DNA of 10,524 bases, from assembly GCA_001799225.1 (NCBI GenBank), contig MGTA01000022.1:16700-27223 (forward strand). The letters run 5' to 3'. Under the pieces are notes generated by a model, which was not told where the DNA came from, made no database searches, and was given only the letters and a program-made list of their open reading frames with translations. Both the position numbers and the translations under genes were made by a program. Below are positions 1 to 6,960 of the stretch, in pieces (within the stretch, counting starts at the first letter, position 1; each line of letters begins with the position of its first letter). The DNA comes from Deltaproteobacteria bacterium RIFOXYD12_FULL_50_9 (lineage in GTDB: Bacteria; Desulfobacterota; Desulfobulbia; Desulfobulbales; CALZHT01).

Positions 1-7
1 TCAATTT

Positions 8-439
8 TTGTTAAAAACCGATGACAGCCAGGCACAACTGTTTACCAGAGTTGCATTGGGAGCCGTCATCTTGCCGCATGGCCTTCAGAAGATTCTTGGA
101 ATTTGGGGTGGCCCGGGCCTTGAACGGACCATGCAGATATTCATGGCCAAAGGCTATCCAAACTGGGCCGTCATCCTCCTCATGGTTACCGAATCTCTGG
201 GGGCTCTCCTGCTTGCCGCCGGCTTTCTCACCAGAATCTGGGCGCTCGGCATCGGCACAGCCATGGCAATCTGTATGTATACCAACCACTTGCAATACGG
301 CTTTTTTCTTAATTGGACCGGTAGTCAGCAAGGCGAAGGCATCGAGTTTCATATTCTGGTTATCAGCATTGCCCTGGCTCTGGTCTTTCGTGGCGGCGGT
401 CGGCTCTCTCTGGACCGGAAATTCTCAGGCGGGCGTTAA
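8..439 (+). CDS. DoxX family membrane protein (5' end may lie outside window)
   Basis: Small integral membrane protein of the DoxX type. These proteins are often linked to redox or sulfur stress, but the reaction of most members is unknown. The 143 residues show the family pattern: an N-terminal 'RVALGAVILPHGLQK' helix, a Gly-rich segment (GGPG) followed by a helix ending in Lys-Gly, a second helix with 'ESLGALLLAAGFLTR' (about 61-76), a third helix (about 78-95), an N/Q/G-rich loop 'GFFLNW' with a 'GEGIEFH' motif, and a last helix ending in 'GGGRLSLDRKF'. Four membrane segments are predicted by eye. The first possible start is a TTG at position 8. The frame is open to the window edge, so the true start may be a few codons upstream. 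The stop is two bases from the stop of the opposing small gene, with no visible terminator between them. Family assignment is fairly sure; function is not. Confidence 0.8.
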   Translation: MLKTDDSQAQLFTRVALGAVILPHGLQKILGIWGGPGLERTMQIFMAKGYPNWAVILLMVTESLGALLLAAGFLTRIWALGIGTAMAICMYTNHLQYGFFLNWTGSQQGEGIEFHILVISIALALVFRGGGRLSLDRKFSGGR

Positions 440-441
440 CA

Positions 442-750
442 CTAGACGATGACAATGAAATCTGCTCTGACCGGCGAAGTGTCCGGGGTGACTGAATGTT
501 CGTTCGGTTGAGATGGTTGGGAGATCTGTTCGAGGTCGGTTTTAAAAGTTGCATCAGGTGTTTGCCGGCGGTCCAGCTGTTGCCGCTTCTCCTCACGCGA
601 AGAGAGGGTAACGACAACACCATCCTGGCCATCCTGTCGTCTGTCCAGGTTGCTCCGCCGGCGATCAAACTGGTTCTTGCGCGGCTTTTTTTTCGGCTCT
701 CTCTGCCGATCTTTTATCAAGTCCGATGTCTTTGTGATGAAGATTTCCAC
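442..750 (-). CDS. small arginine-rich hypothetical protein with DRR motifs
   Basis: I do not recognise a named family. The 102-residue product is highly charged and predicted soluble. It starts with a short hydrophobic-charged stretch (MEIFITK), then a Lys/Arg-rich run (about 12-40), and carries three 'DRR(R/Q)' motifs at about residues 29-32, 36-39 and 60-63. Such RRxxxDRR patterns occur in linkers of many regulatory proteins of sulfate- and iron-reducing bacteria, but they do not define a function. The GTG start at 750 is preceded by an AGGAG ribosome site with a 6-nt spacer, which is the main evidence that the frame is real. It lies 134 bases downstream of pgi on the same strand and could be co-transcribed with it. 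The overlapping plus-strand frame (496-927) looks like the shadow. The function is unknown. Confidence 0.55.
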   Translation of the reverse strand: MEIFITKTSDLIKDRQREPKKKPRKNQFDRRRSNLDRRQDGQDGVVVTLSSREEKRQQLDRRQTPDATFKTDLEQISQPSQPNEHSVTPDTSPVRADFIVIV

Positions 751-756
751 AACAAG

Positions 757-761
757 CTCCT
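757..761 (-). promoter_or_regulatory. ribosome binding site of the small DRR gene
   Basis: On the minus strand AGGAG lies six bases before the GTG codon at 750-748. This near-ideal site selects that GTG as the start. It also argues that the small arginine-rich frame is translated and is not a chance ORF. Confidence 0.55.
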
Positions 762-884
762 AATGCCATTACCCCGTATTCCGTTTAGCGTGGTTCGTTA
801 TAAAAATATCGTTCTAACAGTCGTATCGGCAGACTGCCAGATATACTTGACGGTTTTTACCGGAAAGGCGTTAATATTGCCTGA

Positions 885-2513
885 TCAGGAGAGTTTGAGC
901 ATGCCGGCCTCGCTGAGCAGGGCATAGCCGAGCGGATCTTTGGCCTTGCCGTTATAGTTTTTGTCTTGCTTAAGTCCACTGAAGTGATTGAGCAGCCGGT
1001 TGGCAAGGACCTTGCCCAATTGCACGCCTTCCTGATCAAACGAGTTGATATTCCAGACAAAACCCTGCAAAACAATCTTGGCTTCATAGAGGGCCAGCAG
1101 ACCGCCCATGCTGAAGGGGTCGAGTCGGTCGGCAAGAATGATCAGGCTCGGCCGGTTGCCGGCGAACGCGCGGTTGGGGTTGGGGTTCTCCTGGCCGGTG
1201 GCGAGAGCCAGGGCCTGAGCCAGGAGATTGGCGATCAGCTTCTCCTGGGATGAGGTGCGGTTGATCTGGATGTCCTGGCCCTGCTGACTTTCTCGAAAAC
1301 CGATGAACTCAACCGGAACCGTGATAGTGCCTTGATGGAGAAGCTGGTAAAAGGCGTGCTGGCCATTAGTGCCGGGTTCACCCCAGACAATCGGGCCGGT
1401 TTTGTAGGCCAGCGTTTCGCCAAGTCGGGTCACGGACTTGCCGTTGCTCTCCATGTCGCACTGCTGGAGATGGGCGGTAAAGCGACAGAGGGGTTGGCTG
1501 TAGGGCAGGATGGCCAATGTGTCCAGGCCCAGGAAGTTGCGATTCCAGATGCCGAGCATAGCAAGGAGGAGGGCCGGATTCTCCCGGAGATTTCGGTTTT
1601 CTGCAGCTTGATCCATGCAGTTAGCACCGCGCAGAAATTCGATAAATCGGGTATTTCCCAAGGCAAAACCAAGTAGAACCGCACCAACCATCGAGGTCGT
1701 GCTGTAACGGCCTCCGATATAATCATACATGTAAAATGTGCGGAGATAGCGATCCGGATTCTCCAGCGGGCTGCCCTTGCCGGTGACTGCCAGGAAGTGG
1801 CGAGCCGAGTCAAGCCCAGCCCGGGCAAAGGCTGCCCGCGCCAGTTCCTCGTTGGTCAGGGTTTCGAGTGTAGTGCCGCTTTTGGACACCACGTTAACCA
1901 GGGTCCTGGCCGGATCAATACCGGAGAGGAACTGGGCGGCGTCATCAGGATCAACATTCGAGATGAAATGAACCCGGCGATTGGGCAGGCTGTAAGCAGC
2001 CAGGGCATGGTAGACGGCGCGCGGCCCCAGGTCTGAGCCACCGATCCCGATATTGATCAGATCGGTAAACGGTTCCCCTGCCTGGTTGGTAAGGACGCCA
2101 CTCTCAAGCTCGGTAAGAAATTGATCGAGTTTAGCCAGTTCCTGTCTGGCCTGCTCAGTGGCGGCCGGTTGCCGGGGGGCTGCGGCAAAAATATCGCGGG
2201 TAGCGGTATGGAGTACCTGGCGGTTTTCACATGCAAACCCTTCGATACGGTTCATGATCGCACCACCTTTCATCATCAAAAACTGTTCAACCGCGCCGCT
2301 CTCATCCGCCAGACTCTGCAGGGCGTCAAGCACCGCCTGATCGACCCGTTCGGTGGCATAGAGGATTTCAAAACCGGCGGCCCGGCAGACCTGGGCCGCG
2401 AGCCGTTCTGTAGTTAAGGCGTCGGGAGAGGAGAGATCAAACGGTTGCCTCGCCATCTCCATAAGTTTTGAATAACCTGGTAAAAGATTAAGGTTGCGCC
2501 TGCTTGGGTTCAT
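885..2513 (-). CDS. pgi: glucose-6-phosphate isomerase
   Basis: Cytosolic enzyme interconverting glucose 6-phosphate and fructose 6-phosphate in glycolysis and gluconeogenesis. From the preferred start the protein has 542 residues, typical of the long bacterial form. It shows the sugar-phosphate (SIS-type) motifs 'GIGGSDLG' (156-163) and 'SKSGTT' (210-215). PGI signature 1 is at about 265-278 (DYIGGRYSTTSMVG), the catalytic Glu is in 'MESNGK' (E355), and the His is in 'GTNGQH' (H386). Signature 2 ends in 'FDQEGVQLGK' with the active-site Lys at 501. All key residues are present, so it should be active. The frame opens 36 bases further upstream at 2549. That earlier ATG overlaps a TATAAT box and lacks a good ribosome site, whereas the ATG at 2513 has GGAGG four bases upstream. 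The gene is monocistronic or leads into the small DRR gene. Confidence 0.97.
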   Translation of the reverse strand: MNPSRRNLNLLPGYSKLMEMARQPFDLSSPDALTTERLAAQVCRAAGFEILYATERVDQAVLDALQSLADESGAVEQFLMMKGGAIMNRIEGFACENRQVLHTATRDIFAAAPRQPAATEQARQELAKLDQFLTELESGVLTNQAGEPFTDLINIGIGGSDLGPRAVYHALAAYSLPNRRVHFISNVDPDDAAQFLSGIDPARTLVNVVSKSGTTLETLTNEELARAAFARAGLDSARHFLAVTGKGSPLENPDRYLRTFYMYDYIGGRYSTTSMVGAVLLGFALGNTRFIEFLRGANCMDQAAENRNLRENPALLLAMLGIWNRNFLGLDTLAILPYSQPLCRFTAHLQQCDMESNGKSVTRLGETLAYKTGPIVWGEPGTNGQHAFYQLLHQGTITVPVEFIGFRESQQGQDIQINRTSSQEKLIANLLAQALALATGQENPNPNRAFAGNRPSLIILADRLDPFSMGGLLALYEAKIVLQGFVWNINSFDQEGVQLGKVLANRLLNHFSGLKQDKNYNGKAKDPLGYALLSEAGMLKLS

Positions 2514-2517
2514 AGTG

Positions 2518-2522
2518 CCTCC
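2518..2522 (-). promoter_or_regulatory. ribosome binding site deciding the pgi start
   Basis: GGAGG on the minus strand, four bases before the ATG at 2513-2511. It selects that codon over the in-frame ATG at 2549, which has no comparable Shine-Dalgarno sequence. Confidence 0.75.
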
Positions 2523-2547
2523 GATATTGAAAAAATCAGGTGTTTTC

Positions 2548-2575
2548 ATTATAAAAAAGTTCCATTCCTGGACAA
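2548..2575 (-). promoter_or_regulatory. sigma70-type promoter of pgi
   Basis: On the minus strand a TTGTCC -35 box (2575-2570, four of six consensus bases) is separated by 16 bases from a perfect TATAAT -10 box (2553-2548). Transcription would start near 2541, giving a leader of roughly 28 bases that contains the GGAGG site and the ATG at 2513. The -10 box shares bases with the upstream in-frame ATG (2549), so that ATG would not be in the transcript. Confidence 0.6.
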
Positions 2576-2784
2576 ATCATGCTATACATTTGATTATTTT
2601 CAAATAAATTACAAGCTGAAGTCAACGATTTCCAAACATGGTCGATTCGTTCCATGCTGAAACATCAATATCAAGCGCGCCAAATTTTCAGTCTTTCGCT
2701 TTTTTCAGACATCTTTTTTATTGCCGGTAACCATTTGTTTTTAGGAATTTATCCGGAGAAAACAGTTAAAAAGGGATATCTGAT

Positions 2785-3591
2785 ATGACCATGGTCGCTG
2801 CTGAACGGGAACTCTTTGACGCCTGTCGGATTATTTTTGGTCTTGATGATGTCTCCCGGGAGTTTTTAGAATATATCCAGCCCTCCGGCATCAAAAGCGC
2901 TTATCGACAGAAAGCCCGCGAGACCCATCCAGATCTGGTAGCCACTCAGGGGGATCTGGTCCAGCGCCGGCACGCTCAACTCTTCACTAACGTCCAGAAC
3001 GCCTACGAAAAACTGAATCATTATCTCGAAGCGCGGGAAAAAGGTTTCCGGTTTCAATCCCTGCCGCCCCGACCTGCCGCAACCTCGACTTACCATTACC
3101 GGACCGCACCGCCGGTAAAAACGACCGACCGACGCTATACAAGCGCCCAAAATATCTTTATCGACCAGACCAACCTTTATTCCGGCGTTATCCCCAGTCA
3201 TCGGTTGCTCTTTGGCCATTATCTCTATTATGCCGGCCTGATCAACTGGCGGACCATTATCCAGGCCCTGGTCTGGCAGCGCGGTAACCGTCCCCGCCTT
3301 GGTGAACTCGGCAACCGTTTCGGCTGGCTGAAGAACGACGATATCTCCACCATTTTGCGACACCGGACTCTGCTGCACCCGTTTGGCGAGTCGGCAGTGG
3401 AGCTTGGCTACCTTTCGGAGATGCAACTCAAGTCCTTGCTCTTTCAGCAAAAACGGCTCCAGAAAAGATTTGGCGATTTTTTTACGGAAAACGCTCTCTT
3501 CTCTGCCGCCAGAATGGAACTGCTGGCCAATAGCCACACCCACCACAATATCAGGGCCGCCGGCAACATCCGTTTTGGGTGCCGGTTTTGA
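2785..3591 (+). CDS. J-domain protein with C-terminal MshEN-like repeats
   Basis: Probable Hsp70 (DnaK) co-chaperone of 268 residues. The N-terminal ~85 residues form a J-domain: an amphipathic helix 'SGIKSAYRQKARETHPD' with the essential HPD at 48-50, then 'FTNVQNAYEKL' as helix III. A Pro-rich linker (about 88-125) follows. The C-terminal half has two related ~45-residue repeats (about 140-182 and 196-240) of the form 'FG..L...G.l....i..al..Q.....R.G......g.l'. These resemble the N-terminal MshEN/GspE_N repeats of type II secretion and pilus ATPases. No Gly/Phe region or zinc finger is present, so it is not canonical DnaJ. The ATG at 2785 is preceded by a weak GGG-containing site, and a second ATG lies two codons later. 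Its stop overlaps the next ATG (TGATG), so it is translationally coupled to the membrane protease, which may be its client or partner (inference). Confidence 0.8.
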   Translation: MTMVAAERELFDACRIIFGLDDVSREFLEYIQPSGIKSAYRQKARETHPDLVATQGDLVQRRHAQLFTNVQNAYEKLNHYLEAREKGFRFQSLPPRPAATSTYHYRTAPPVKTTDRRYTSAQNIFIDQTNLYSGVIPSHRLLFGHYLYYAGLINWRTIIQALVWQRGNRPRLGELGNRFGWLKNDDISTILRHRTLLHPFGESAVELGYLSEMQLKSLLFQQKRLQKRFGDFFTENALFSAARMELLANSHTHHNIRAAGNIRFGCRF

Positions 3592-5417
3592 TGTACAATA
3601 ATCTGATTTATCTGCTGGTCGTCATTCTTATCCTCTCGACTACCAGCACCCCGGATGCTCCCCAGTTTCCTCTAGCACTTGCCCTGGCGGCATTTATTGT
3701 CAAAGCCGGCGCCTATCTCCTCCTGGTACGGCGGAGCCATGCCAACAACAGCATCCGCCACTCTGCCGATTACTTCTCCGCCGAACAGAAATTTTCCATT
3801 CTGGCCATCGCCTTTCTGGCTGTCGATATCTACCTTCTTGACCTTAAATATTTTGCCGCCCAGATTCCCTTTGCCAAGTCCCTGCCGGTCATTACCGATT
3901 TCTGTGGGCTGCTTATCTTCTTTGGCTACCTCTGCCTGATGTGGGCCGCAGAACGAAACAGTTATGAAACCGTTTTCGGCGGTAGGCCGCCAGGCCGTTT
4001 TACCTTTCTGCTCGACAATCTTAAAACCAATCTCAGCATCATCCTGCCCTGGCTTATTCTCTCTCTGCTTTCTGATCTACTCAAACTTGCGCCAATCCCG
4101 GCCCTCCAGCATTTCCTCGCTTCTACCTGGGGAGAACCGCTGATCGTCCTCGCCTTTTTTCTATTGCTCTCTGTCTTTTTTCCGGCTCTGGTTGTCCGGC
4201 TTTGGAACTGTAAGCCCCTGCCGGCAGGCGAAACCCGAACCAGGATTGAAGAGTTCTGCCGCAGCGAGCGGTTGACCTATGCCGAAATCATGCTCTGGCC
4301 CATGTTCGAGGGCCGCATGCTCACTGCCGGCATCATGGGAATCGTCGGCAGGTTCCGCTATCTCCTCATTACGCCATCTCTGCTGAAAGCCATGGAGCCC
4401 GACGAAATCAATGCGGTCATGGCTCATGAGATCGGCCATGCCAAGCGCTATCATCTGCAGCTCTATATCCTGCTTTTTCTGGGCTTTGGAATCCTGGCCC
4501 AGACCAGCTCATACCCGATCCTCTATCTGGTCTTAAATTCCGAAACCTTCTACAGCCTCCTTGAGCATGTCAGTAAAAGCGGGCGCAGTTCAATCATGGC
4601 TTTTCTGGCCTCAGCGCCCATGTTTATCATTATGATCATCTACTTCCGTTTCATTTTCGGGTTTTTTATGCGCAACTTCGAACGCCAGGCCGACCTTTAC
4701 GCCTTTGAGACCCTGGGCACCGGCAGTACACTCATCGCAGTATTCGAAAAGATCTCCTGGCTGAGCGGCAATATCCGCGACCAGCCGAGCTGGCACCACT
4801 TCAGTATCAGTCAACGGGTGGAGTTCCTTGAACAATGCGCTGCTAAGCCAAGCCGGATCAAGGGGCATCACCGCAAGGTGTACAGTGCTCTATCTCTGTT
4901 TTTGTTGGTGCTGGCATTAGGCTTTTATCTGCAGTGGAAACTGCCAGATAATCTCATTGAAGGGGCTACCAGGGAGAGGTTGGCCGAGTCCATTGTCCAA
5001 CAGAAAATCCGGGAGGAGCCCAATAACCCGGCCTGGCACCATTTGATGGGCTATCTGCAGCAAGGCCGCAAACTTTATGGGGAAGCGGTCCATGCTTATA
5101 AAAGAGCGCTTGAGATCAAACCATATCAGCCGGAAGTCCAGAACAACCTGGCCTGGTTGCTGCTGACTGCCGATGATCCGGCGATTATCGATCCTGTTGC
5201 GGCTCTGGAGCTGGCGAAAAGCGCCTCGACCCTGATGCCGCATGGCTTTATTCTGGATACCCTGGCTGAGGCCTACTGGGCCAACGATTTTCCACAACTT
5301 GCCGTCAAGACCGAGATGTATGCCGCGAACCGTGATCCGGCCAACAAGGCATATTACGACAAACAGATAAAGAAGTTCAGCGAACAGAAATGGCGACCGC
5401 CAGGCCGGCAAGAGTGA
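3591..5417 (+). CDS. M48 family membrane metallopeptidase with C-terminal TPR repeats
   Basis: Integral-membrane zinc protease of 608 residues related to HtpX/Ste24. The zinc motif HEIGH is at residues 279-283 and the third ligand is in 'ERQAD' (E364, D368), so the catalytic set is complete. The N-terminal 210 residues contain about six hydrophobic segments. Two more follow the HEIGH motif (about 290-310 and 335-360), and one lies at about 430-450. After this, residues about 480-590 form TPR-like helices ('AWHHLMGYLQQGRKLYGEAVHAYKRALEI', shown here by its landmarks A-W-H-H and A-Y-K-R-A-L-E-I), probably for partner binding. The frame opens at a GTG at 3579, but the ATG at 3591 overlaps the upstream stop (TGATG) and is the likelier start. 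M48 proteases degrade misfolded membrane proteins. Coupling to a J-domain gene suggests a proteostasis module (inference). It ends 66 bases before the tRNA. Confidence 0.88.
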   Translation: MYNNLIYLLVVILILSTTSTPDAPQFPLALALAAFIVKAGAYLLLVRRSHANNSIRHSADYFSAEQKFSILAIAFLAVDIYLLDLKYFAAQIPFAKSLPVITDFCGLLIFFGYLCLMWAAERNSYETVFGGRPPGRFTFLLDNLKTNLSIILPWLILSLLSDLLKLAPIPALQHFLASTWGEPLIVLAFFLLLSVFFPALVVRLWNCKPLPAGETRTRIEEFCRSERLTYAEIMLWPMFEGRMLTAGIMGIVGRFRYLLITPSLLKAMEPDEINAVMAHEIGHAKRYHLQLYILLFLGFGILAQTSSYPILYLVLNSETFYSLLEHVSKSGRSSIMAFLASAPMFIIMIIYFRFIFGFFMRNFERQADLYAFETLGTGSTLIAVFEKISWLSGNIRDQPSWHHFSISQRVEFLEQCAAKPSRIKGHHRKVYSALSLFLLVLALGFYLQWKLPDNLIEGATRERLAESIVQQKIREEPNNPAWHHLMGYLQQGRKLYGEAVHAYKRALEIKPYQPEVQNNLAWLLLTADDPAIIDPVAALELAKSASTLMPHGFILDTLAEAYWANDFPQLAVKTEMYAANRDPANKAYYDKQIKKFSEQKWRPPGRQE

Positions 5418-5437
5418 ACCTGCAGGCATGTTTCTGG

Positions 5438-5466
5438 TTGAAATATCAGCCGCATTGCGGTATGAA
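5438..5466 (+). promoter_or_regulatory. promoter of tRNA-Val
   Basis: TTGAAA (5438-5443, five of six consensus bases), a 17-base spacer, and TATGAA (5461-5466, four of six). A start near 5473 would place the mature tRNA about ten bases downstream. It lies between the protease stop and the tRNA, where an independent promoter is expected. Confidence 0.5.
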
Positions 5467-5483
5467 TCGAAGTAACTACAGAC

Positions 5484-5559
5484 GGGCGATTAACTCAGCG
5501 GTTAGAGTGCCATCCTCACACGGTGGAAGTCACTGGTTCAAATCCAGTATCGCCCACCA
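5484..5559 (+). tRNA. tRNA-Val (anticodon CAC)
   Basis: A complete 76-nt cloverleaf with encoded CCA. The acceptor stem pairs GGGCGAT with ATCGCCC, and U8-A9 follow. The D-stem is ACTC/GAGT with loop AGCGGTTA (conserved G18-G19). The anticodon stem is CCATC/GGTGG with loop CTCACAC, giving anticodon CAC, which reads the valine codon GUG. The variable loop is AAGTC, and the T-stem is ACTGG/CCAGT with loop TTCAAAT. The discriminator is A, followed by CCA. There are no mismatches apart from one G-U pair in the anticodon stem, so the gene should be functional. It marks the border between core-like genes and the accessory block to the right. Confidence 0.96.
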
Positions 5560-5587
5560 ATCATTTATCTAGAGACGTCCAAATATG

Positions 5588-5624
5588 AAAAACCCGCATG
5601 GTTAAAAGCCATGCGGGTTTTTTT
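5588..5624 (+). terminator. intrinsic terminator after tRNA-Val
   Basis: A 14-bp perfect stem (AAAAACCCGCATGG at 5588-5601, CCATGCGGGTTTTT at 5609-5622) with a 7-nt loop (TTAAAAG), followed by an uninterrupted T-run to 5624. It should end the tRNA transcript and any read-through from the protease operon. The A-run before the stem means it could also work on the opposite strand. Confidence 0.93.
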
Positions 5625-5642
5625 GAGATATCGGAAAAGAGT

Positions 5643-5706
5643 GGTTTGCGTCTTGAAAAGTGCGGGTGTGGTCGCTTAAAAAATGCAAAATAGATCCCCA
5701 GTTTTA
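5643..5706 (+). repeat. degenerate direct repeat, copy 1
   Basis: Aligns without gaps for 53 bases with 6753-6805 (45 of 53 identical by eye). It then continues after a 4-base gap through a shared CCCCA-T-rich end. It lies just after the tRNA terminator and just before the DUF4149 gene. The reverse complement of the better-kept copy reads GGGGACAGATTTATTTTT. This resembles dispersed repeat ends I associate from memory with IS200/RAYT-like elements (not verified). No transposase is encoded here. Confidence 0.7.
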
Positions 5707-5741
5707 TTCGACGCTATCAAGTTGGATGACGTGTGGAAAAT

Positions 5742-6182
5742 ATGCAGATATCCTTAATCTTTTACCGTCTTGCCATATCTTGCTGGGTAGGTGGGGCAAC
5801 TCTATTCACCTTCATCCTGACGCCAGCTATCTTCAAATCTTTCAATAGGGACATGGCCGGCGGGATTGTCGGGGCACTTTTCCCAGGGTATTTTAAATGG
5901 GGCTTGGCCTGTGGAGTGATTGGCCTTATAGCGCTATTTTTTTCAGTAGACAAGCATAGGACCATCACTGCAATCATCATCGTTGCTATGCTAGCCATTA
6001 CCTCGGTTCAGGCATTTGTGATTGAACCAAAGGCTGCCGCACTGAAAAAAGAGATCCCCTCATTTGAAACAACACCCACAGATCATCCGCTGCGCGTCAA
6101 GTTCAGAAAATTGCATGGAGTATCGGCGGTCGGTAATCTTGTGATCATCGGAGGAGGAATCGCGCTGGTTATTCTGATGTAA
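5742..6182 (+). CDS. DUF4149 (TMEM205-like) membrane protein
   Basis: Small integral membrane protein of 146 residues with four predicted helices (about 5-29, 52-70, 74-95 and 126-146). It has the DUF4149 pattern: an N-terminal 'YRLAISCWVGGATLF' helix, a 'TPAIFK' turn, 'AGGIVGALFPGYF' (39-51), a short polar segment after the third helix, and 'KFRKLHGVSAVGN' (120-132) with the conserved H and N at the start of helix four. The family has no assigned reaction. The frame also opens at a GTG at 5733. The ATG at 5742 is preferred because it is a stronger codon and a GGA lies about six bases upstream. It is the first gene of a two-gene cassette bracketed by direct repeats, and the next gene follows after 60 bases on the same strand. 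Family call is good; function is unknown. Confidence 0.75.
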   Translation: MQISLIFYRLAISCWVGGATLFTFILTPAIFKSFNRDMAGGIVGALFPGYFKWGLACGVIGLIALFFSVDKHRTITAIIIVAMLAITSVQAFVIEPKAAALKKEIPSFETTPTDHPLRVKFRKLHGVSAVGNLVIIGGGIALVILM

Positions 6183-6242
6183 GATGCGGATGCTCCATAA
6201 AACGATCTGATTTGAATATCTTAAGAGACGACAAGAACTGAA

Positions 6243-6746
6243 TTGATTACCAAGACACTGATCCAGGCAATAAGAGAGCAATATGCTCTCAACTGGTACG
6301 GCATCCATGGAATCCGGCATTGGGGACGGGTCTATTCGAACGGATTACGTTTGGCCGAAGGAACAGGGGCTAAGATAAGTGTTGTAAAATTGTTCGCCAT
6401 TTTTCACGATTCCAGGCGGCTGAATGATGGCTCGGACACCGCTCATGGCCAGCGTGGGGCCAAGCTGGCAGAAGATTTTAGAGGAAAATATTTTGACCTG
6501 TCCGATGGTGATTTCGAGCTATTACTTGCCGCCTGTAATCAGCACACCATCGCCAAGACCCATGAAGACATCACTGTACAGACCTGTTTTGATGCCGACC
6601 GTCTCGACCTGGCCCGTGTCGGCAAGATGCCTGATCCCAAATATCTCTGCACAGATATTGCCAAAACACCGGAGATAATCGCCTGGGCTAACGAAAGAAG
6701 CCTCAGTGACTATTCACCAGATATTGTGACCTTGTGGAATCAATGA
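6243..6746 (+). CDS. HD-domain phosphohydrolase-like protein
   Basis: Predicted soluble protein of 167 residues resembling short, uncharacterised HD-superfamily proteins (metal-dependent phosphohydrolases acting on nucleotides or other phosphates). Visible metal-ligand candidates are 'HGIRHWGRV' (H22, H26), the HD pair in 'FHDSRR' (H55-D56), 'HGQRGA' (H68), 'NQHT' (H101) and 'FDADRLDLARVG' (D117, D119). This gives a nearly complete H...HD...H...D set. The only upstream start in frame is a TTG at 6243 with a weak purine-rich leader, and no ATG occurs early in the frame. The start is therefore less certain than the identity. It lies 60 bases after the DUF4149 gene, and the second direct repeat begins six bases after its stop. 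Substrate cannot be told from sequence. Confidence 0.75.
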   Translation: MITKTLIQAIREQYALNWYGIHGIRHWGRVYSNGLRLAEGTGAKISVVKLFAIFHDSRRLNDGSDTAHGQRGAKLAEDFRGKYFDLSDGDFELLLAACNQHTIAKTHEDITVQTCFDADRLDLARVGKMPDPKYLCTDIAKTPEIIAWANERSLSDYSPDIVTLWNQ

Positions 6747-6752
6747 CAAGCA

Positions 6753-6819
6753 GGTTTGTGTCTTGAAAAGCGTGGGTTTGGTCGTTTGAAAAATGAAAAA
6801 TAAATCTGTCCCCATTTTT
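6753..6819 (+). repeat. degenerate direct repeat, copy 2
   Basis: Second copy of the repeat at 5643-5706, at an offset of exactly 1110 bases. It keeps four extra bases (CTGT) before the shared CCCCA, so its end reads AAATCTGTCCCCATTTTT. Within both copies a five-pair stem can form (AAGTG/CGCTT in copy 1, AAGCG/CGTTT in copy 2) around a 10-nt GT-rich loop. The differences keep pairing if G-U is allowed. Confidence 0.7.
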
Positions 6820-6920
6820 CCTGATGAGGTTAATCAGGGCGAGGTTGCCTCTTTAGGAAATAATATGTGTTTGAAAATTGGTTAAAAACGGAGAAAGCAC
6901 GTCGTGGAAAAGAAAAGAGG

Positions 6921-6950
6921 TGACGATTAGTCTAAAATTCCTGTATAAAA
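6921..6950 (+). promoter_or_regulatory. possible promoter of the hsdR operon
   Basis: GTGACG (6921-6926), an 18-base spacer and TATAAA (6945-6950). Each box matches consensus in four or five positions. It sits about 75 bases before the hsdR ATG in an otherwise AT-rich, non-coding 279-base gap. It is a weak match and other choices are possible. Confidence 0.35.
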
Positions 6951-6960
6951 TTAGGATCAT

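Noticed and set aside
785..884. Possible terminator after pgi (small hairpins CGGTAAAAACCG and GGCAGTCTGCC on the minus strand)
   Set aside because: The stems are four to five pairs and lack a following T-run, so I cannot support a terminator call.
496..927. Plus-strand ORF of 143 codons overlapping the small DRR gene and the 3' end of pgi
   Set aside because: It overlaps pgi's certain coding region, has no recognisable domain and lacks a convincing ribosome site. It looks like an antisense shadow.
2866..3546. Minus-strand ORF of 226 codons antisense to the J-domain gene
   Set aside because: The plus strand encodes a clear J-domain with HPD and coupled translation. The antisense frame shows no family features.
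4917..5429. Minus-strand ORF of 170 codons antisense to the TPR part of the protease
   Set aside because: The sense frame has clear TPR helices. The antisense product has no recognisable motif.
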